Below, in pieces: positions 45,628 through 57,491 of a DNA stretch of 64,000 bases. The stretch covers positions 1,612,001 through 1,676,000 of the forward strand of contig WIUZ02000003.1 of assembly GCA_015956445.1 (NCBI GenBank), written 5' to 3'. Origin of the DNA: Thelephora terrestris. Its lineage: Eukaryota; Basidiomycota; Agaricomycetes; Thelephorales; Thelephoraceae. How positions within the stretch are numbered: the stretch's first letter is position 1; every line of letters begins with the position of its first letter. The notes beneath the pieces were generated by a model. That model did no database searches. It was given only the letters and a program-made list of their open reading frames with translations, and was not told the origin of the DNA. The position numbers and the translations under genes were made by a program.

Positions 45628-46277
45628 TGAGGAACTCCTTTTCGTAAGCGTGTTCGTCGATTCTTGATACAAGGCTGAGAGAGAGAGGAGAGCGAACGTG
45701 TTCAAAGAGGTACTTGATAAGCTCTTCAGTGGCCTACAGCAAATACACCGATGCTGCAAGGAGAAGAGGACTTCCCGAGATATCAAAGATGGGGAATCCT
45801 CAGCTACTCTACTGGTACCTATATAGGAGAGCAGCTGGGACAGAGATAACCCTACCTAATAATAACTCAGAGTAAAGAAGGGCCGAGAGTAAGCCAGAAC
45901 AGTAAGCAGCCTGGAATATAGAATAGAAATGATGAAAGAATGACTAATGGGTCAGGGTTCGTGAGAGAATAAGAAAGGAGTCATGACGTTGTGTGGGAAA
46001 GGAATGACAAAGAATAATATCACATGTGAAGACTGACCAATGAGAAGGTGATGCGTCAGCCCATCTGATCGGGACAGCAAAAGACCGAGTGGGGCTCGAA
46101 TTGTCGAGGCGAATGTATGGGGAGTCTAGACTGGTGAAAAGATGGACCGACCCAATGGCGAATAGGGCGTGAGTGCCATCATTAGTCAGATAAAGCGTAG
46201 CGCGAACCAGCCGTTGGATCCATCAAACTCCCTTCTTTCCAAACCAACAATCCCACCAACCAACTACTCCTCCAACC

Positions 46278-48005
46278 ATGCCTATGATCTCCGATCGTGT
46301 CTTCCGTGCTGAGAATAGCACCGCTACCATCGAGTCCGCGGATCCTCGGTCCATACAGAACAAGAGTTACTTCCTGCTGAACGCCAACGTGGCGTACCCC
46401 AGCTATCGAGAGGTGCGACGTCACGTGTCGTCGATTGCTGGCAACAACTGACATCGCATTCGCAGATCTTCGTGGCCGCCAACAAGGTGGATGCTTGTCA
46501 ACTGGAGGCGATGATCACCAAGCCTCCCAGCTACCTGACTATAGATGACGAGTTGTGGTACCACAACTTGATCGACCACAAGCTGCAAGAGTCTATGCGC
46601 GGGGTAACGTTCAACACTGAGTTGCGCATGCCATATGAGACTCCTGTGGCTTCATCACTGTGGGGTCTTCTGCGGATGGGAATCTACGATCTGGGGAATG
46701 GGGAAGGAAGGTGGCCTGGAGCTACGCGTTCCCAACACTACACAGCCGCCGTTGGTCACCGTCTCTGGTTCCTTTTGAGGACGGAACAGAAAGTGGTGAG
46801 TCAATCTGTGCATCCCGCTTGTGGGATAACACTGATTGGCTTGTAGAACGAACACCTGAAGTGCGAGGTGAAGGAAGCAAAGGACAACACTCGTAGAATG
46901 TACTCAGAGGCATTGGATACCAAGAAGACACTTCTCCTGATGAACGACACGCTTCGTGTGATGTTCGAGAGTGAGATGCTGGCGATGCGGGAGGAACATA
47001 ATCAACTGGTCGAGTTGTTGAAGGAGCGAGACAACACCATACAACGGGACCTGATTGAGGTCGACCGACGGCTCAACCGTCATAGAAGGGCTCTGAATGA
47101 GCTGGACACCAAGGTCGGCACGACTTCTCCTGGTCTTTAACCGAGAGAGCTCATGCCACTTCTAGGTTGACACGTTGGATGACGCCTTGCCGTTGCTGGG
47201 TGCTCGGGTCAAGTCCATGAGTGAGCGACTATGCCACTGCCGTACTCGTTCGGTGGCAGCGGTTAGGGACGAGTCTGAGGACGAGTCAATTCTAGACAGG
47301 ATGGCTTCCCCTATAGGTTCGGGATGCCGGTTGACATATTTAACCTGTCCGCTGACGTTCCGCTAGCTTCGGGCGATTTGTATCACACCCCTAATCGTAC
47401 CGACGGTGGGGAGGAGGTTGTTCGTGAGACGTCCGAGGAGACGGCGGTCAACCCGGTTAGTAGTTCTCCGGAGTTGGAGTACGCAGGGGAGAACGAGGTG
47501 GCCGTTCCGGTTCCGCCTCCTTCAATCTCTCCGGTGCGTGGACAGCGTTCCATTCGTGCCCGTCGATGGGTCCCTTACCCTGGTGCTCATCGTCCAGCCC
47601 ATCGCATGTGTCCCAGTAATCCCAACACCATCCGCCAGGGTGGAGACATCGAGTCCACCATCCTATTCCAACGCGACGATGCTGCAGTGTCGCCTGGATC
47701 GCGGCGAGCCGATCCCCGTGGAGCCCGTCGACATGAACGGGTTAATGAACCTTACGCTCTTGTCGGTCCAGCGTGCAGCGGAGGCCGTACGCCTGGTGGC
47801 TCAACTGACCGAGAGAGTGGAGGGTTGGTCAGTCCAGAGGACTCAGGATCAGACTATGGTCGATTCAGCAAGGAACCGCCTTCGCGCCGAGGTTCAGCTG
47901 GCTGTAGCTCATCGTCTGGAGGAAGCTAGGGTCGTCGAGAGTGCCTCGGAGGGGACGGAGGAGGAGGTTGCCAGTGCTGAGGAGTACTGGCAGACCAGGT
48001 CTTGA
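46278..48005 (+). CDS. Coiled-coil protein of unknown family W, copy 1
   Basis: Six exons (46278-46412, 46466-46795, 46847-47113, 47166-47316, 47367-47533, 47598-48005) total 1458 bases, 485 residues, all phases consistent. The N-terminus begins MPMISDRVFRAENST. A conserved block follows, TIDDELWYHNLIDHKLQESM ... SSLWGLLRMGIYDLG ... RLWFLLRTEQK. Exons 3-4 form a coiled coil (NEHLKCEVKEAKDNTRRMYS, MLAMREEHNQLVELLKERD, DALPLLGARVKSM). Exon 5 is acidic and Pro-rich; the last exon is helical (LTLLSVQRAAEAVRLVAQLT) and ends WQTRS. No enzyme motif is visible, so a scaffold or structural role is possible. The same exon pattern in copy 2 and in the 55750-57491 gene is strong support for the model. 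Confidence 0.8.
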
Positions 48006-48040
48006 CGACTGGGTTGGTGCGCTTTTAGTCCTTGTCCATA

Positions 48041-48317
48041 GAGTCGGTGCGGATTCAACTCCATTGGCTATTTGTCAGCGTGCTGAATTTTATTCCCTTT
48101 TTGAACCATTTTGTACACCCAACTTGCGCCCACTTTCCTTACCTATACCCCTTTCCTATTTTATCATTTCCTTTATCACGACTCACACGTCATCAAGGAA
48201 CGCAGACAAGGACACTGATGATATTACACAAGGCGCGCAGAGAAGACACGAGACTACCAAACCGACGAAGTTGAATCCGTCCGGACTCTATGGATGAGGA
48301 CCAAGGAGTACAAACCC
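48041..48317. other. Centre of the inverted duplication
   Basis: Contains a 190-base segment (GTCAGCGTGCTGAATTTTA ... GATGATATTACA) that recurs inverted at 51010-51210. In both places it lies at the outer side of a family W unit, consistent with internal sequence of a retroelement. Non-coding. Confidence 0.55.
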
Positions 48318-48323
48318 TGGTCG

Positions 48324-50073
48324 TCAAGACCTGGTCTGCCAGTACTCCTCAGCACTGGCAACCTCCTCCTCCGTCCCCTCCGAGGCATTCTCGTCGGCTT
48401 CCTCGTCGACCATCTCGACGACCCGAGCTTCCTCCAGACGATGAGCGACGGCCAACTGAACCTCGGCGCGAAGGCGGTTCCTCGCTGAATCGACCATAGT
48501 CTGATCCAGAGTCCTCTGGACTGACCAACCCTCCACCCTCTCGGTCAGTTGAGCCACCAGGCGAACGGCCTCCGCTGCACGCTGGACCGACAAGAGCGTA
48601 AGGTCGGTTAAGTCGTTCACGTCGACGGACTCCACCGGAATCAGCTCGCCGCGATCCACGCGACACTGTAGCATCGTCGCATCGGAATAGGACGGTGGAT
48701 TCAATGTCTCCACCCTGGCGGACAACGTTGGGATTACTGGGACGCATGCGGTGCGCTGGACGAAGGGCCCCGCGATAAGGAACCCAACGACGAGCACGGA
48801 TAGAACGTTGCCCACGCACCGGCGAGATCGACGGAGGCGGAATCGGAACAGCCACTTCATTCTCCCCCGCGTACTCCAACTCGGGAGAACTGCTAACCGG
48901 ATTCACGGCCGTCTCCTCGGACGTCTCACGAACGACTTCCTCCCCGCCATCAGTATGCGCAGGTGTGCGGTACGATCCATCGGAAGCTAAGAAGGGATGT
49001 CAGTGGACAAGCCAAATATGTCAACCGACATCCCACCTATGGGAGAAGCCATCCGATCTGGTATCGACTCGTCCTCGGACTCGTCGCGAACCGCAGCTAC
49101 CGAACGAGTGCGGCAGTGACACAACCGCTCGCTCATCGATTCGACCCGAGCGCCCAACAATGGCAAAGTGTCGTCCAACGTATCGACCTAGGAGTGGCAT
49201 GAGCTCTCTTGGTAAAGACCAGGAGAAGTCGCACCAACCTTGGTGTCGAGCTCATTCAGAGCCCTTCTATGACGGTTGAGCCGTCGGTCGACCTCGATCA
49301 GGTCCCGCTGGATGGTGTCATCCCGTTCCTTCAGGGACTCGACCAACCGATTGTGTTCCTCACGCATCGCCAGCATCTCGCCCTCAAACGTGACGCGAAG
49401 CATATCGTTCATCAGGAGCAGCGTCTTCTTCGTGTCCAACGCTTCCGAGTACATCCTACGGGCATCATCCTTCGCTTCCTTCACTTCGCGTTTCAGTCGC
49501 TCATTCTACAAGCCTGTCAGTGTTATCCCACAAGCGGGATGCACAGACCGACTCACCGCTTTCTGCTCTGTCCTCAAAAGGAACCAAAGACGGTGACCAA
49601 CGGCTGCTGTATAGTGTTGCGAACGAGTCGCCCCCGGCCACCTTCCTTCGCCGTTTCCGAGATCGTAGATTCCCATCTTCAGAAGACCCCACAACGATGA
49701 CGCCACCGGAGTCTCCCATGGCATACGCAACTCGGTGTCAAACGTGACCCCGCGCATCGACTCCTGTAACTTGTGATCAATCAAGTTGTGATACCACAAC
49801 TCGTCATCTATGGTCAAGTAGTGGGGAGGCCTGGCGATCGTTGCCTCCAGTTGTCGAGCATCCACCTTGTCGGCGACCGCGAAGATCTACGATGCGATGT
49901 CAGTTGTTGCCAGCAAACGGCGACACGTGACGTCGCACCTCGCGATAACTAGGGTACGATACGTTGGCGTTCGGAAGGAAGTAACTCTTGTTCTGTACGG
50001 AGCGCGGATCCGCAGACTCGATGGTAGCGGTGCTGTTCTCAGCACGGAAGACACGATCGGAGATCATGGGCAT
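48324..50073 (-). CDS. Coiled-coil protein of unknown family W, copy 2
   Basis: Six exons (50073-49939, 49886-49557, 49505-49239, 49187-49037, 48986-48820, 48755-48324) total 1482 bases, 493 residues. The first five exons have exactly the lengths of copy 1 (135, 330, 267, 151, 167); the last is 24 bases longer and adds eight acidic residues (MVDEEADE). All splice sites are conserved. Many changes are synonymous or conservative (for example GARVKSM to GARVESM), which suggests both copies have been kept under selection, though this needs a count. It is convergent with copy 1 at a distance of about 320 bases. Confidence 0.8.
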
Positions 50074-51010
50074 AGTGGATGAGTAGTTGGTCGGTGGGAT
50101 TGTTGATTTGGGAAGAAGGGAGCTTGGATGGACCCAATGGCCGGTTCGCACTACGCTTTATTCGATCATCGACAGCGCCCGCGCCCTATTCGCCATTGGC
50201 TCGGCCAATCGTGTCACCGGTCCAGACTCCTCATACATTCGCCTTCGACATTCACGCCCCACTCGGTCCTTTGTTGTCCCGATCGGACGAAGCTGACGCG
50301 TCGTCCTCTCATTGGTTCGTCCTTGCATGTGATATTATCCTTTGTCATTCCTTTCCCACACGACGTCATGACCCCGTTCTTATTCTCTCACGAACCCTGA
50401 CCCATTAGTCATTCCTTTATCATTTCTATTCTACATCCCGGGCCGCTTACTGTTCCAGCTTACTCTCGGCCCTTCCTTGCTCCGAGTTATTATTAGATAG
50501 GGTTATCTATGTCCCGGCCACTCTCCTATATAAAGCACCAGTAGAGTAGCTGAGGACTCCCCATCTTTGATATCTCGGGAAGTCCTCTTCTCCTTGCAGC
50601 ATCGGTGTATTTGCTGTAGGCCACTGAAGAGCTTATCGAGTAACTCCTTGAACCGTTCGCTCTCCTCTCTCACTCAGTCTTGACCCTCAACCGGTGTTTG
50701 AAGCGAGCTCGGACACGACATCGAGTTCCACACTGCTCTTTGGATCAAGTCATCAGTTTGAGGCGCCATCCTCGGGCTCTTGTATCTGCCCTCAGAAGAC
50801 GATAGGGATTTACCTGATAGAGGCTCGGCACTCCTGCTGTGAATTCGGACAACCTACCGGAGAACGCTCGTCCATCGCGTTTTGGACCACGTAGACTTTG
50901 GGTGGATATAGGGAAGTCGTTCCCCCTTTGCCCCATTGTTTCTTGTTGGTTGGAGTTGCGACTCACCAACAGCACTGGTACCTGAAGGGCGAAGAGTGGC
51001 CCTGACACTA
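50074..51010 (+). mobile_element. LTR-like upstream region with TATA box (tentative)
   Basis: A compact promoter (CTCCTATATAAAGCACC at about 50523-50540) points right, away from the family W gene. About 470 bases later comes ACTGGTACCTGAAG and then AGAGTGGCCCTGACAC at 50990-51006. The latter 16-mer recurs at 58855-58870 after a similar region, and TCGGACAACCTACCGGA occurs in both. A TATA-bearing segment ending before TGGTA (a tRNA-Met-like primer site start) resembles an LTR followed by internal sequence. Alternatively it is simply a duplicated bidirectional promoter. Confidence 0.4.
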
Positions 51011-51210
51011 TTCATCTTGTGTCTTCATTGCGGGTTCGCCCGCTGTAATATCATCTGTGTCTTTGTCTGTGTTTCTTGATGACATGTGAATCGTGATAAG
51101 GGAACTGATAAGATAAGAAAGGGGTATAGGTAAGGAGAGTGAGCGAAAGTTGGGTGTAAGAAAAATGGTTCAAAAAGAGGGTAAAATTCAGCACGCTGAC
51201 AGAAATTGTG
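51010..51210. other. Inverted copy of the 48041-48290 segment
   Basis: Matches the centre of the inverted duplication in opposite orientation (ATAGGTAAGGAGAGTGAGCG, CAGCACGCTGACAG). No gene. Confidence 0.6.
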
Positions 51211-51500
51211 AGGGGTTGGATTCTTGAGCAGGTCGGTAAACCCACTGGTTCTGGATGTTGTTGACAACCCTGACTTGTGTTTTCAGATGCTTGAGTTCAA
51301 GATGGCAAACACCACTCCTGCGATTAGTTGTTCATCAACCGTTTACAAGACCGTCCCAAATGATCTACTTCAGCAATCTCGAGCTTGGCAAACTTTTCAG
51401 AATACCTACTTTGGGAACACTTTCTCATGAGAGGTCTGCATCAAGCTTGTCTGGACAAAGGCATGAGTGGGGGGTAAGCACATTTAGACAATAATACAAG

Positions 51501-51945
51501 ATGAGAGGGTTGGAAGCTGTCCAGCAAGAACTGGATGACTACCTCAAGGAACAATTGGAAACCTTCAGTAGGACTGAGGAGGTGGATGGTGTTGAGCAAA
51601 CAGTTGTTTTTGATATTCTCGCCTACTGGTAGGTACATGCAACTTTTCTCCGCCCTGTACGAAAGACCTGATGTTGGCACAGACAGTAGAAAAAAGGTTT
51701 CCATTCCTCTTCTGTTTTGTGATGGATGTCTTGCCTGCACAGGCAAGTTTAGTGCTGTGCAAACATCTGTTCTCATCTGGGAAAGAAACCTGCACCACCT
51801 GCCGAGACTGGATTCAATTGAAACTCATGGAGGCTCTGCAGGTGTTGAAGCTTTCCTCATGCAACAGCTCACTGAATTTGACCAAGCACTTATCTGCAGG
51901 ATACTATGGCAACGACGCAGTAAACAGGGGCTAGATGGGGTGCCC
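51501..51945 (+). pseudogene. hAT transposase, C-terminal dimerisation domain remnant
   Basis: After removing a likely intron (GTAGGT at 51629 to ..CAG near 51689) the translation reads LEAVQQELDDYLKEQLETF ... VFDILAYW ... RFPFLFCFVMDVLPAQASLV ... LFSSGKETCT ... LMEALQVLKLSS. This is the hAT C-terminal pattern (DxLxxQASxxxCExxFSS...ETxTxxRxxxxxxxMEALQxLK). The catalytic domain upstream is missing or unreadable, and the conserved CER reads CKH. It is a decayed element. Confidence 0.75.
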
Positions 51946-51959
51946 TGTCAACGTTGATG

Positions 51960-52930
51960 AAGGTGGACCTTGGTTGTACAATGCCCCCTAGCTCCATAGG
52001 GACGTGTAGGGAGAACTGGAAGGTAAGTAGAGAAGGGTAGAAATCAGTAGGGAAACATAGGGTACAATAGGGAAACATCAGGAACTTTGGGAGATGTAGG
52101 GGGATGTAAATAACAAGAGAGGACAAAGATAACTAAAGAGAACAGAAGGAAATCAATGAGACAGATGAGGGAACAACAAGGGAAAAATTTGGGATAACGA
52201 CAAGAGCCTCGGGATATCAGGATCTTTGAGACGACGATGGGACACTAGAGACAAGGAGGAGGACGCAGGGACACAGGTATGATGATGAGAATAATAGAGA
52301 CAATGAGGTCAACTAGAGGGAGATGACAACAATGAGTAGAGAACAATAGGGAGAGGGAAACATGGTAATTAGTCTCCTGGATTGATCTGCTGCTAGTCTA
52401 TCGAATACAGAGGCTTATATACCATTCTAAAAGGCTCTGAGAACAAAGGAAGGAAGAGGGAACCAACCAAATGATGTCAAATTAACCAAATGATGAGTCC
52501 ATGACATAGGAAGGGCAAGGGATTGAAAGGAATGACAAAGGAAAGAGATGTGGTTGAGAAATGAACCAACAGGAAGTGATCAAGCATAGGTATTGAGGGA
52601 TTGAGGGAGATGGTGTAGGGAGATGTTTCAAAGGTATAGGGAAGCCGGGAAAAGATATAGGGAGGAGTCACAAATGGTGTAATGTAGGGAGGTTGGGGGG
52701 GGGGGGTAGCGAGGGATAGAGAGCATAGAAATATTTTGGGAGGATCGCAAAGCATTGGGATGAATAGGAAACTGCAGGGAAGAGAATAGTGAGGTAAAAG
52801 GAGATATAAGGATATGTAGGGAAGTATAGGAATGCATAGGGAGAGGTAGGGAGGTGTAGAGGGTATAGAAACATTGTGAAACATTGGGAAGGTGTCATAA
52901 GGGAAGAAGATGTAGGGATTGTTGCTGCCA
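51960..52930. repeat. Purine-rich low-complexity tract
   Basis: About 1 kb dominated by degenerate GGGAA/TAGGG/GGAGA words, with a G10 run near 52694. Long minus-strand frames here (Ser/Pro/Tyr/Leu-rich) are by-products of the base composition. Confidence 0.7.
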
Positions 52931-53268
52931 AGTACTGCAGAGGATGGAGGCATGTCAGTGGATGTTTGCAAAGCATTGGGAGTCATCTAGGACACAGAAA
53001 GCTAGCCCCACACAATATTTATTAATTTTTTGTCACTCATGACTTTTCCTGGTCTGGCTTGAGTCCACGTGGCACCTCAGTTCTGTTTTTTTGAATTTGT
53101 AATAAATAAATAAATGCATTGGATTTTACATCTCCCATAAACAGAAATGACTTGATGGCTGTTTGGAGGAGAGTGAGCTGAGACAATAGCTGTTCAATGA
53201 GCCTTGATTAGAACTGAGTCAGTTCACCGCAACACTAGTCATAAATGATACACCTGCTGACCCACTGA

Positions 53269-53967
53269 CACTGGGGGCAGACCCTACTTACCCAGCAGGT
53301 GAATTGAGGGTTTTTTTGAGAGTTTTTCAACAATTTACTCAGACTTTACCTAGCGGGTTAATCATGAACAAAATCAAAACTTGCCTACCACTTTGCCCAC
53401 AATTTGATCAGTGGGTAAGTTTTGATTTTGTTTTGAACAAGCTCATCAGCTTTCCCATGAGCTACTTCTTTGACAAAGCTCCAAGGGTTCTTTCACAAAT
53501 TGCACAAAATGTGTCCATCGTATTATCTGAGCCACTCACCCAGAAAATTTCCCCAACATGTTCAATCATGTACACAGTGGGATTGTTGAGAGTTTTTCAA
53601 GAAATTGAGGATATCAAGAATTTATTGTGATTACATCAAAGAAAACCTGGTGGGTATGTTACTGAGCATGTTGTGAGCAAGTTTAGAAAGAACTCTTGAT
53701 AAGTGGCTCAGAGCATGTGGTAGGCACATTTGGTGCAATTTTTGAAAGAACCCTTGGGGTTTTTCAAAGAAGTACCTTATGGGCAAACTGATGAGCTTGT
53801 TCAGAACAAGTTCAAAACTTACCTACTGATCGAAGTGTGGGCAAAGTGGTGGGTAAGTTTTGGATTTGTTCACAATTAACCCACTGGGTAAAATCTGAGT
53901 AGATTGTTGAAAAACTCTCAAAAACCCTCAATTTGCCTGCTGGGTAAGTAGGGGTCTGCCCCCAGTG
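53269..53967. mobile_element. Foldback non-autonomous element 3, CACTG termini
   Basis: 699 bases, the same subfamily as element 2 (CACTGGGGGCAGACC terminus, CCCACTGGGTAAAATCTGAG sub-terminal block), with inverted arms. Flanks are TGA on the left and TAA on the right, so one base of the presumed duplication differs. It lies inside what looks like an intron downstream of the exon at 54017-54124. Confidence 0.87.
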
Positions 53968-54016
53968 TAATTTAAAAAGTTAGCAGGATAGGAGATTTGA
54001 GTTTGGTGCTGCTTAC

Positions 54017-54124
54017 CTCTGGAGTGAACAATGGTATGCAGTCTCCAACCCGTCCATCAGATCCCATCTCTCTCAAGAGCTCGATGTAGCACAGTGGGAG
54101 GGAAAAGTCATTTTGTCCTGCCAT
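54017..54124 (-). CDS. Orphan first exon (weak)
   Basis: 36 codons (MAGQNDFSLPLCYIELLREM ... CIPLFTPE) from an ATG to a perfect GAG|GTAAGC donor. A branch-like CTAAC follows, then element 3. The next exon was not found beyond the element, so the gene is truncated or the frame is chance. Confidence 0.3.
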
Positions 54125-54321
54125 TGCTGTGAGTGGGGGGGTACAAAAGTTTTCTTGTGTTGAAAATGATGCCCCACACGTACGGAATCTGTCTCATCCA
54201 GGTGGAGTACAGCGATTGAAGAAGTAAAAACATCTTGAAGCTGCTGGTGAGTCGTGAAGATCTTTGCTGGGCATGGTGTGCCAGAAAGTACCAGCAGGGG
54301 ATGTCAGGGTTGTGGGCCTGC

Positions 54322-54945
54322 TTACTGTTTAGGGGACGCTAGAGGGTTAGAGGACGGGTAAGGTGTGTCTGGTCGAACGTTAAAGGGAGTTCCGGGTGTG
54401 GAGACGAGGGGAGGGGGAATATCAAGAGCGAGTGGTGACTCGGTTTGATAAGGGTGGACGGCTGAGTGGTAGTCTTGACAGAACTGACTCAGTTGCTGGA
54501 TGAACGGGTCGAAGTCTTGATCGCTAAGGTGTTCGAAGCTGACGAGGTATTCTAAAACTGAATAAGGTAATTCAGTTGGGATTTCCCACCACAAGACGAT
54601 GATGGCAGGAGAGTGAGTATGGATATTGGTAGTAAGATGAATGCGAGGATTAGGAAAATAGAAGGCAGGACTTATACTGAAGTAGACGGTCGCTAGGACG
54701 CTCCCAGTAAGGTCTGAATTCCAAAGGAACTGATGATCTGCTCCTAAAAGGAAAGGGGGAGTGGTGACTCCGGAATCGAGAGCAGCGAAAGGACGATAAT
54801 AAGGGAAATGAGTTAGTAAACCGGCGGTTCGGTTTACTTGAAGACTTCTGATGAGTTTATACTCCCAGATAGATCTCCTTGCGTCGGGTATGACTGGGCG
54901 TTGGATAGGACTGGTAGAGGGGAATGGGTTAGGGGCACTGAACAT
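54322..54945 (-). CDS. Unknown 207-residue protein, probably element-derived
   Basis: An intact frame (MFSAPNPFPSTSPIQRPVIP ... SPAIIVLWWEIPTELPYSVL ... SNPLASPKQ). The middle is rich in aromatic residues and beta-like; both ends are Pro/Ser-rich. About 150 bases upstream is a TATA box (GGGTATATAAGG) followed by an AATAAA, an arrangement seen in LTRs, so this may be the first ORF of a degraded LTR element. No homologous family recognised. Confidence 0.5.
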   Translation of the reverse strand: MFSAPNPFPSTSPIQRPVIPDARRSIWEYKLIRSLQVNRTAGLLTHFPYYRPFAALDSGVTTPPFLLGADHQFLWNSDLTGSVLATVYFSISPAFYFPNPRIHLTTNIHTHSPAIIVLWWEIPTELPYSVLEYLVSFEHLSDQDFDPFIQQLSQFCQDYHSAVHPYQTESPLALDIPPPLVSTPGTPFNVRPDTPYPSSNPLASPKQ

Positions 54946-55094
54946 ACACTGGCAGGAGAATTCCTGCTTTGAACGAGTCAGAAGGGAAGTAAAGTGTGGG
55001 GAGAATTCCTTGGCTTACTTTGTTTTATTGAGAGTATGATAGAGGAGTACAGAAGAGATTGAGAATGGGGAAAAGAAAGGAGCGAACACTCTTC

Positions 55095-55102
55095 CTTATA
55101 TA
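55095..55102 (-). promoter_or_regulatory. TATA box upstream of the 207-residue ORF
   Basis: TATATAAG on the minus strand, about 150 bases before the ATG at 54945. It is followed by a pyrimidine-rich leader and AATAAA. Confidence 0.5.
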
Positions 55103-55749
55103 CCCAGTCCTCTACAGGAGTCACAATTCTACTATGAACCAAACAGGGATCAACATGGTCTGTGCGTACTTTAGGGTAGGGTAGATGAGTCAGAAAAGTG
55201 GAACTTAGAACAACCGATATCGAGTACGAAATAGGGGGAAAATAGTGAAAGAATTATTTAGGAGCCTGGTGGGGATTTCTCTTGTTTCATGGCGGCAATA
55301 GAAGTGTGATGGGGATTTCTCTGGATTTGATGGGATTGTGATTGGGGTTAAGGATTCGTTTATCCTAATCGGGGTTTACAGGGATAATGATTTATTGTCT
55401 TCTCCTTTTGGCACCTTATTGAGTCAGTCATATATAATCTAGGGGGATTATTGGTCTTTTCCTCCCATTGTCTCCTTCCCTCTCTCGCAATTACCACTAC
55501 TCCCCTCTCCTCAAACACGCTTACCACTACGTCTGCCTACGCTGCAAACAACGCTCTGCTCAATGTCAGGAACATGGTATTTTTAAACTTTTTATAACAC
55601 GCTCTTTCTTCGAACACTTCTTATCACTTCTTATGTTTTGAATGCTTCACACTCCTTATCCTTCACACCGATCATTCAAAACACACAAACGCGCATACAT
55701 TCACGGCAATACGAAACAACCTGGCTATACAAATGCTTCTACAACGTCC

Positions 55750-57491
55750 TCAAAAGTCGACTCTATCCACGGCAGGCCTGAAGGTCATCAACTGTCCGTC
55801 CCGGAGATTGTAGTGCTGGCCCCTCCTCGCTAGGACCTCCCCGAACATGGCGTCACCATCTTCGGCACTCAGCTGAACGACTAGTTCAAGCCGATAGGAA
55901 GAGATACCTTCGAGCGGACCGATCAGCCTCCCAGATGTCACCGAACTCTGGAACACCTGGTCCCACATCTCCATCACCGGGTGACTGTTCGGCAGTACTG
56001 TCGACGTAGTCGGCAAGCGACCCTCCGTCTCCCTCATCGGACCCCTGGGTAGGATCCTGTCTTGCGAGTCGAAGCTGGTGGCGAAGCTGGATCTCCGACT
56101 CGACCTGTCGGTAGGGACGGTTGACTCGATAGCGGAACTCTCGTTCCCCACCTCGACCAGAGAGGTCACCATCCGACTCAACTGGTCGAGGGTAAGGATT
56201 AGCCGACGCGGTCATACAATGAGCAGGACGGCGTCGAGAGCGTTTGCAACGTTGCCCCTTAGTCACCGGACGTACCTCGGCGACCCTCGGAGCATCTTCG
56301 GCTCGGTCAACCTCCATGACCTCATCCTCGATCTTCACCAACTGATGGATCGGCTGCAAGACGCAGCGCCCACAGTTCTCCTTGTCGGAAGCGGCCAGAG
56401 TGGAAGCCGGAGCCGGAGTCGGAACGGGAACCGAGTTCTCAATTGGAGGCGTCGCATAGGACGACGGGTTAGGAGATGGGAGTACCACCTCGTCGGCGTA
56501 CTCCAACTCGAACGGAACATCGGCGGTCCCCTGACCAACCAATTTGGGACCCTCCTTGCAGTTGCAGGTTTTGTCCTGTAAGGACTCGACCTGCGCCGTC
56601 AACACAGCCACCACGTTCTCGAGTTCTTTGGTCTAGGAAATGTCAGCTTCCATCATTCTAAGCAAATGATGAAAGCGGCATTACCTTTTCATCCCTCCTG
56701 GCCAATGCCCCCTTGATGTTGTTGTCCCTAACCTTTAACCCGGCGATCAACTCTTGATGGTTGGCGACCATTGCCTCCAACGCCTCGTTCGTCCCCTGCT
56801 GGAAGGCAGCCAAGGTCTCCTTCATTTGAAGACCCTCCGCTGACAAAAGAAGGACGTCTGCCTTCGCTTCCTTTACCTCCCGCTCCAATCGTTCAACCTA
56901 GGCAGTCTGATTAGTCGAGAGTCATACTCGAATATTCAGACAGAAAACCTACCCGGCTTTCTCCCTCTCGAATGAGCGACCACAAAAGGCTAGTGGAAGC
57001 GGTAGCGTGGCGGACGGCTCGAGGAACAGTCGCTCCGTGCTCCAACAGGTCCTGATCGTAGATGCCCCTCTGAAGGGTGTACCAGAGCTCCTTCTTGATC
57101 GGATGCTCCAACTCTCCAAACCTACCCCTCATCCGGAAGGCCACCTTCTCGGCGATTATCGTACGGACCCAGAGCTCATCGTCCCAGGTCAACCCCGTCA
57201 AATGTGGGATCGTCTCCCTGAGACGTTCGGCGTCTACTTCTGTGATGACCTCCAAGATCTAGAAGCCGTTAGCTGGACATCAACGCCCAAAAGAACGTAA
57301 CCTCTACCTAGAGGAAGGTGTTAGTGCTAGTACACAAAAGCTCTAGGTCTCCCCCATACCTGGTCATCAGTGGTATAGGGAGTCCCTGCTGCACAGGCGT
57401 AGGACTTGCGGGCAGCGGCACGACGGTCGATGCGAGAGATGGTGGAGATACCATTGGCGACTTTGTAGGTGTGGTTGTTGGGGAAGGACAT
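55750..57491 (-). CDS. Coiled-coil protein of unknown family W, diverged third member
   Basis: Exons 57491-57360, 57307-57302, 57258-56953, 56897-56685, 56632-56276 and 56181-55750 total 1446 bases, 481 residues, all phases consistent. It follows the layout of the two inverted copies: short N-terminal exon (MSFPNNHTYKVANGISTISR), a block with WDDELWVRTIIAEKVAFRM ... KELWYTLQRGIYDQD ... SLLWSLIREGE, a coiled coil (VERLEREVKEAKADVLLLS ... VVAVLTAQVESLQDKTC), a Pro/acidic linker, and a 432-base last exon of the same length as in copy 2. Exons 4 and 5 of the copies are fused here. The 6-base micro-exon is needed to restore the VE before ILEV and is the least certain part. No function can be assigned. 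Confidence 0.72.

Larger units (their letters stand above)
45640..50690. repeat. Large inverted duplication (two arms of about 2.4 kb)
   Basis: 45640-48005 is repeated in reverse orientation as 48318-50690. Both arms contain a complete gene with six exons in identical phase and an upstream segment with a TATATA element pointing away from the gene. Several percent of bases differ, so the duplication is not a recent artefact. The centre (48041-48317) is unique to this palindrome except that it matches, inverted, 51010-51210. Confidence 0.85.

Noticed and set aside
47367-47929. Alternative long frame in the last part of family W genes (ending at 47929 in copy 1)
   Set aside because: Splicing at 47534-47597 and at the matching site in copy 2 leads to a frame with the same stop (WQTRS) in both copies and helical sequence; the alternative ends at different places.
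51960-52930. TAGGG-rich tract as telomeric sequence
   Set aside because: The words are irregular and interspersed with other purine-rich sequence; there is no uniform TTAGGG array and genes lie on both sides.
52477-52986. 169-codon minus-strand frame rich in Ser, Pro, Tyr and Leu
   Set aside because: Explained by the purine bias of the plus strand; no protein-like pattern or start context.
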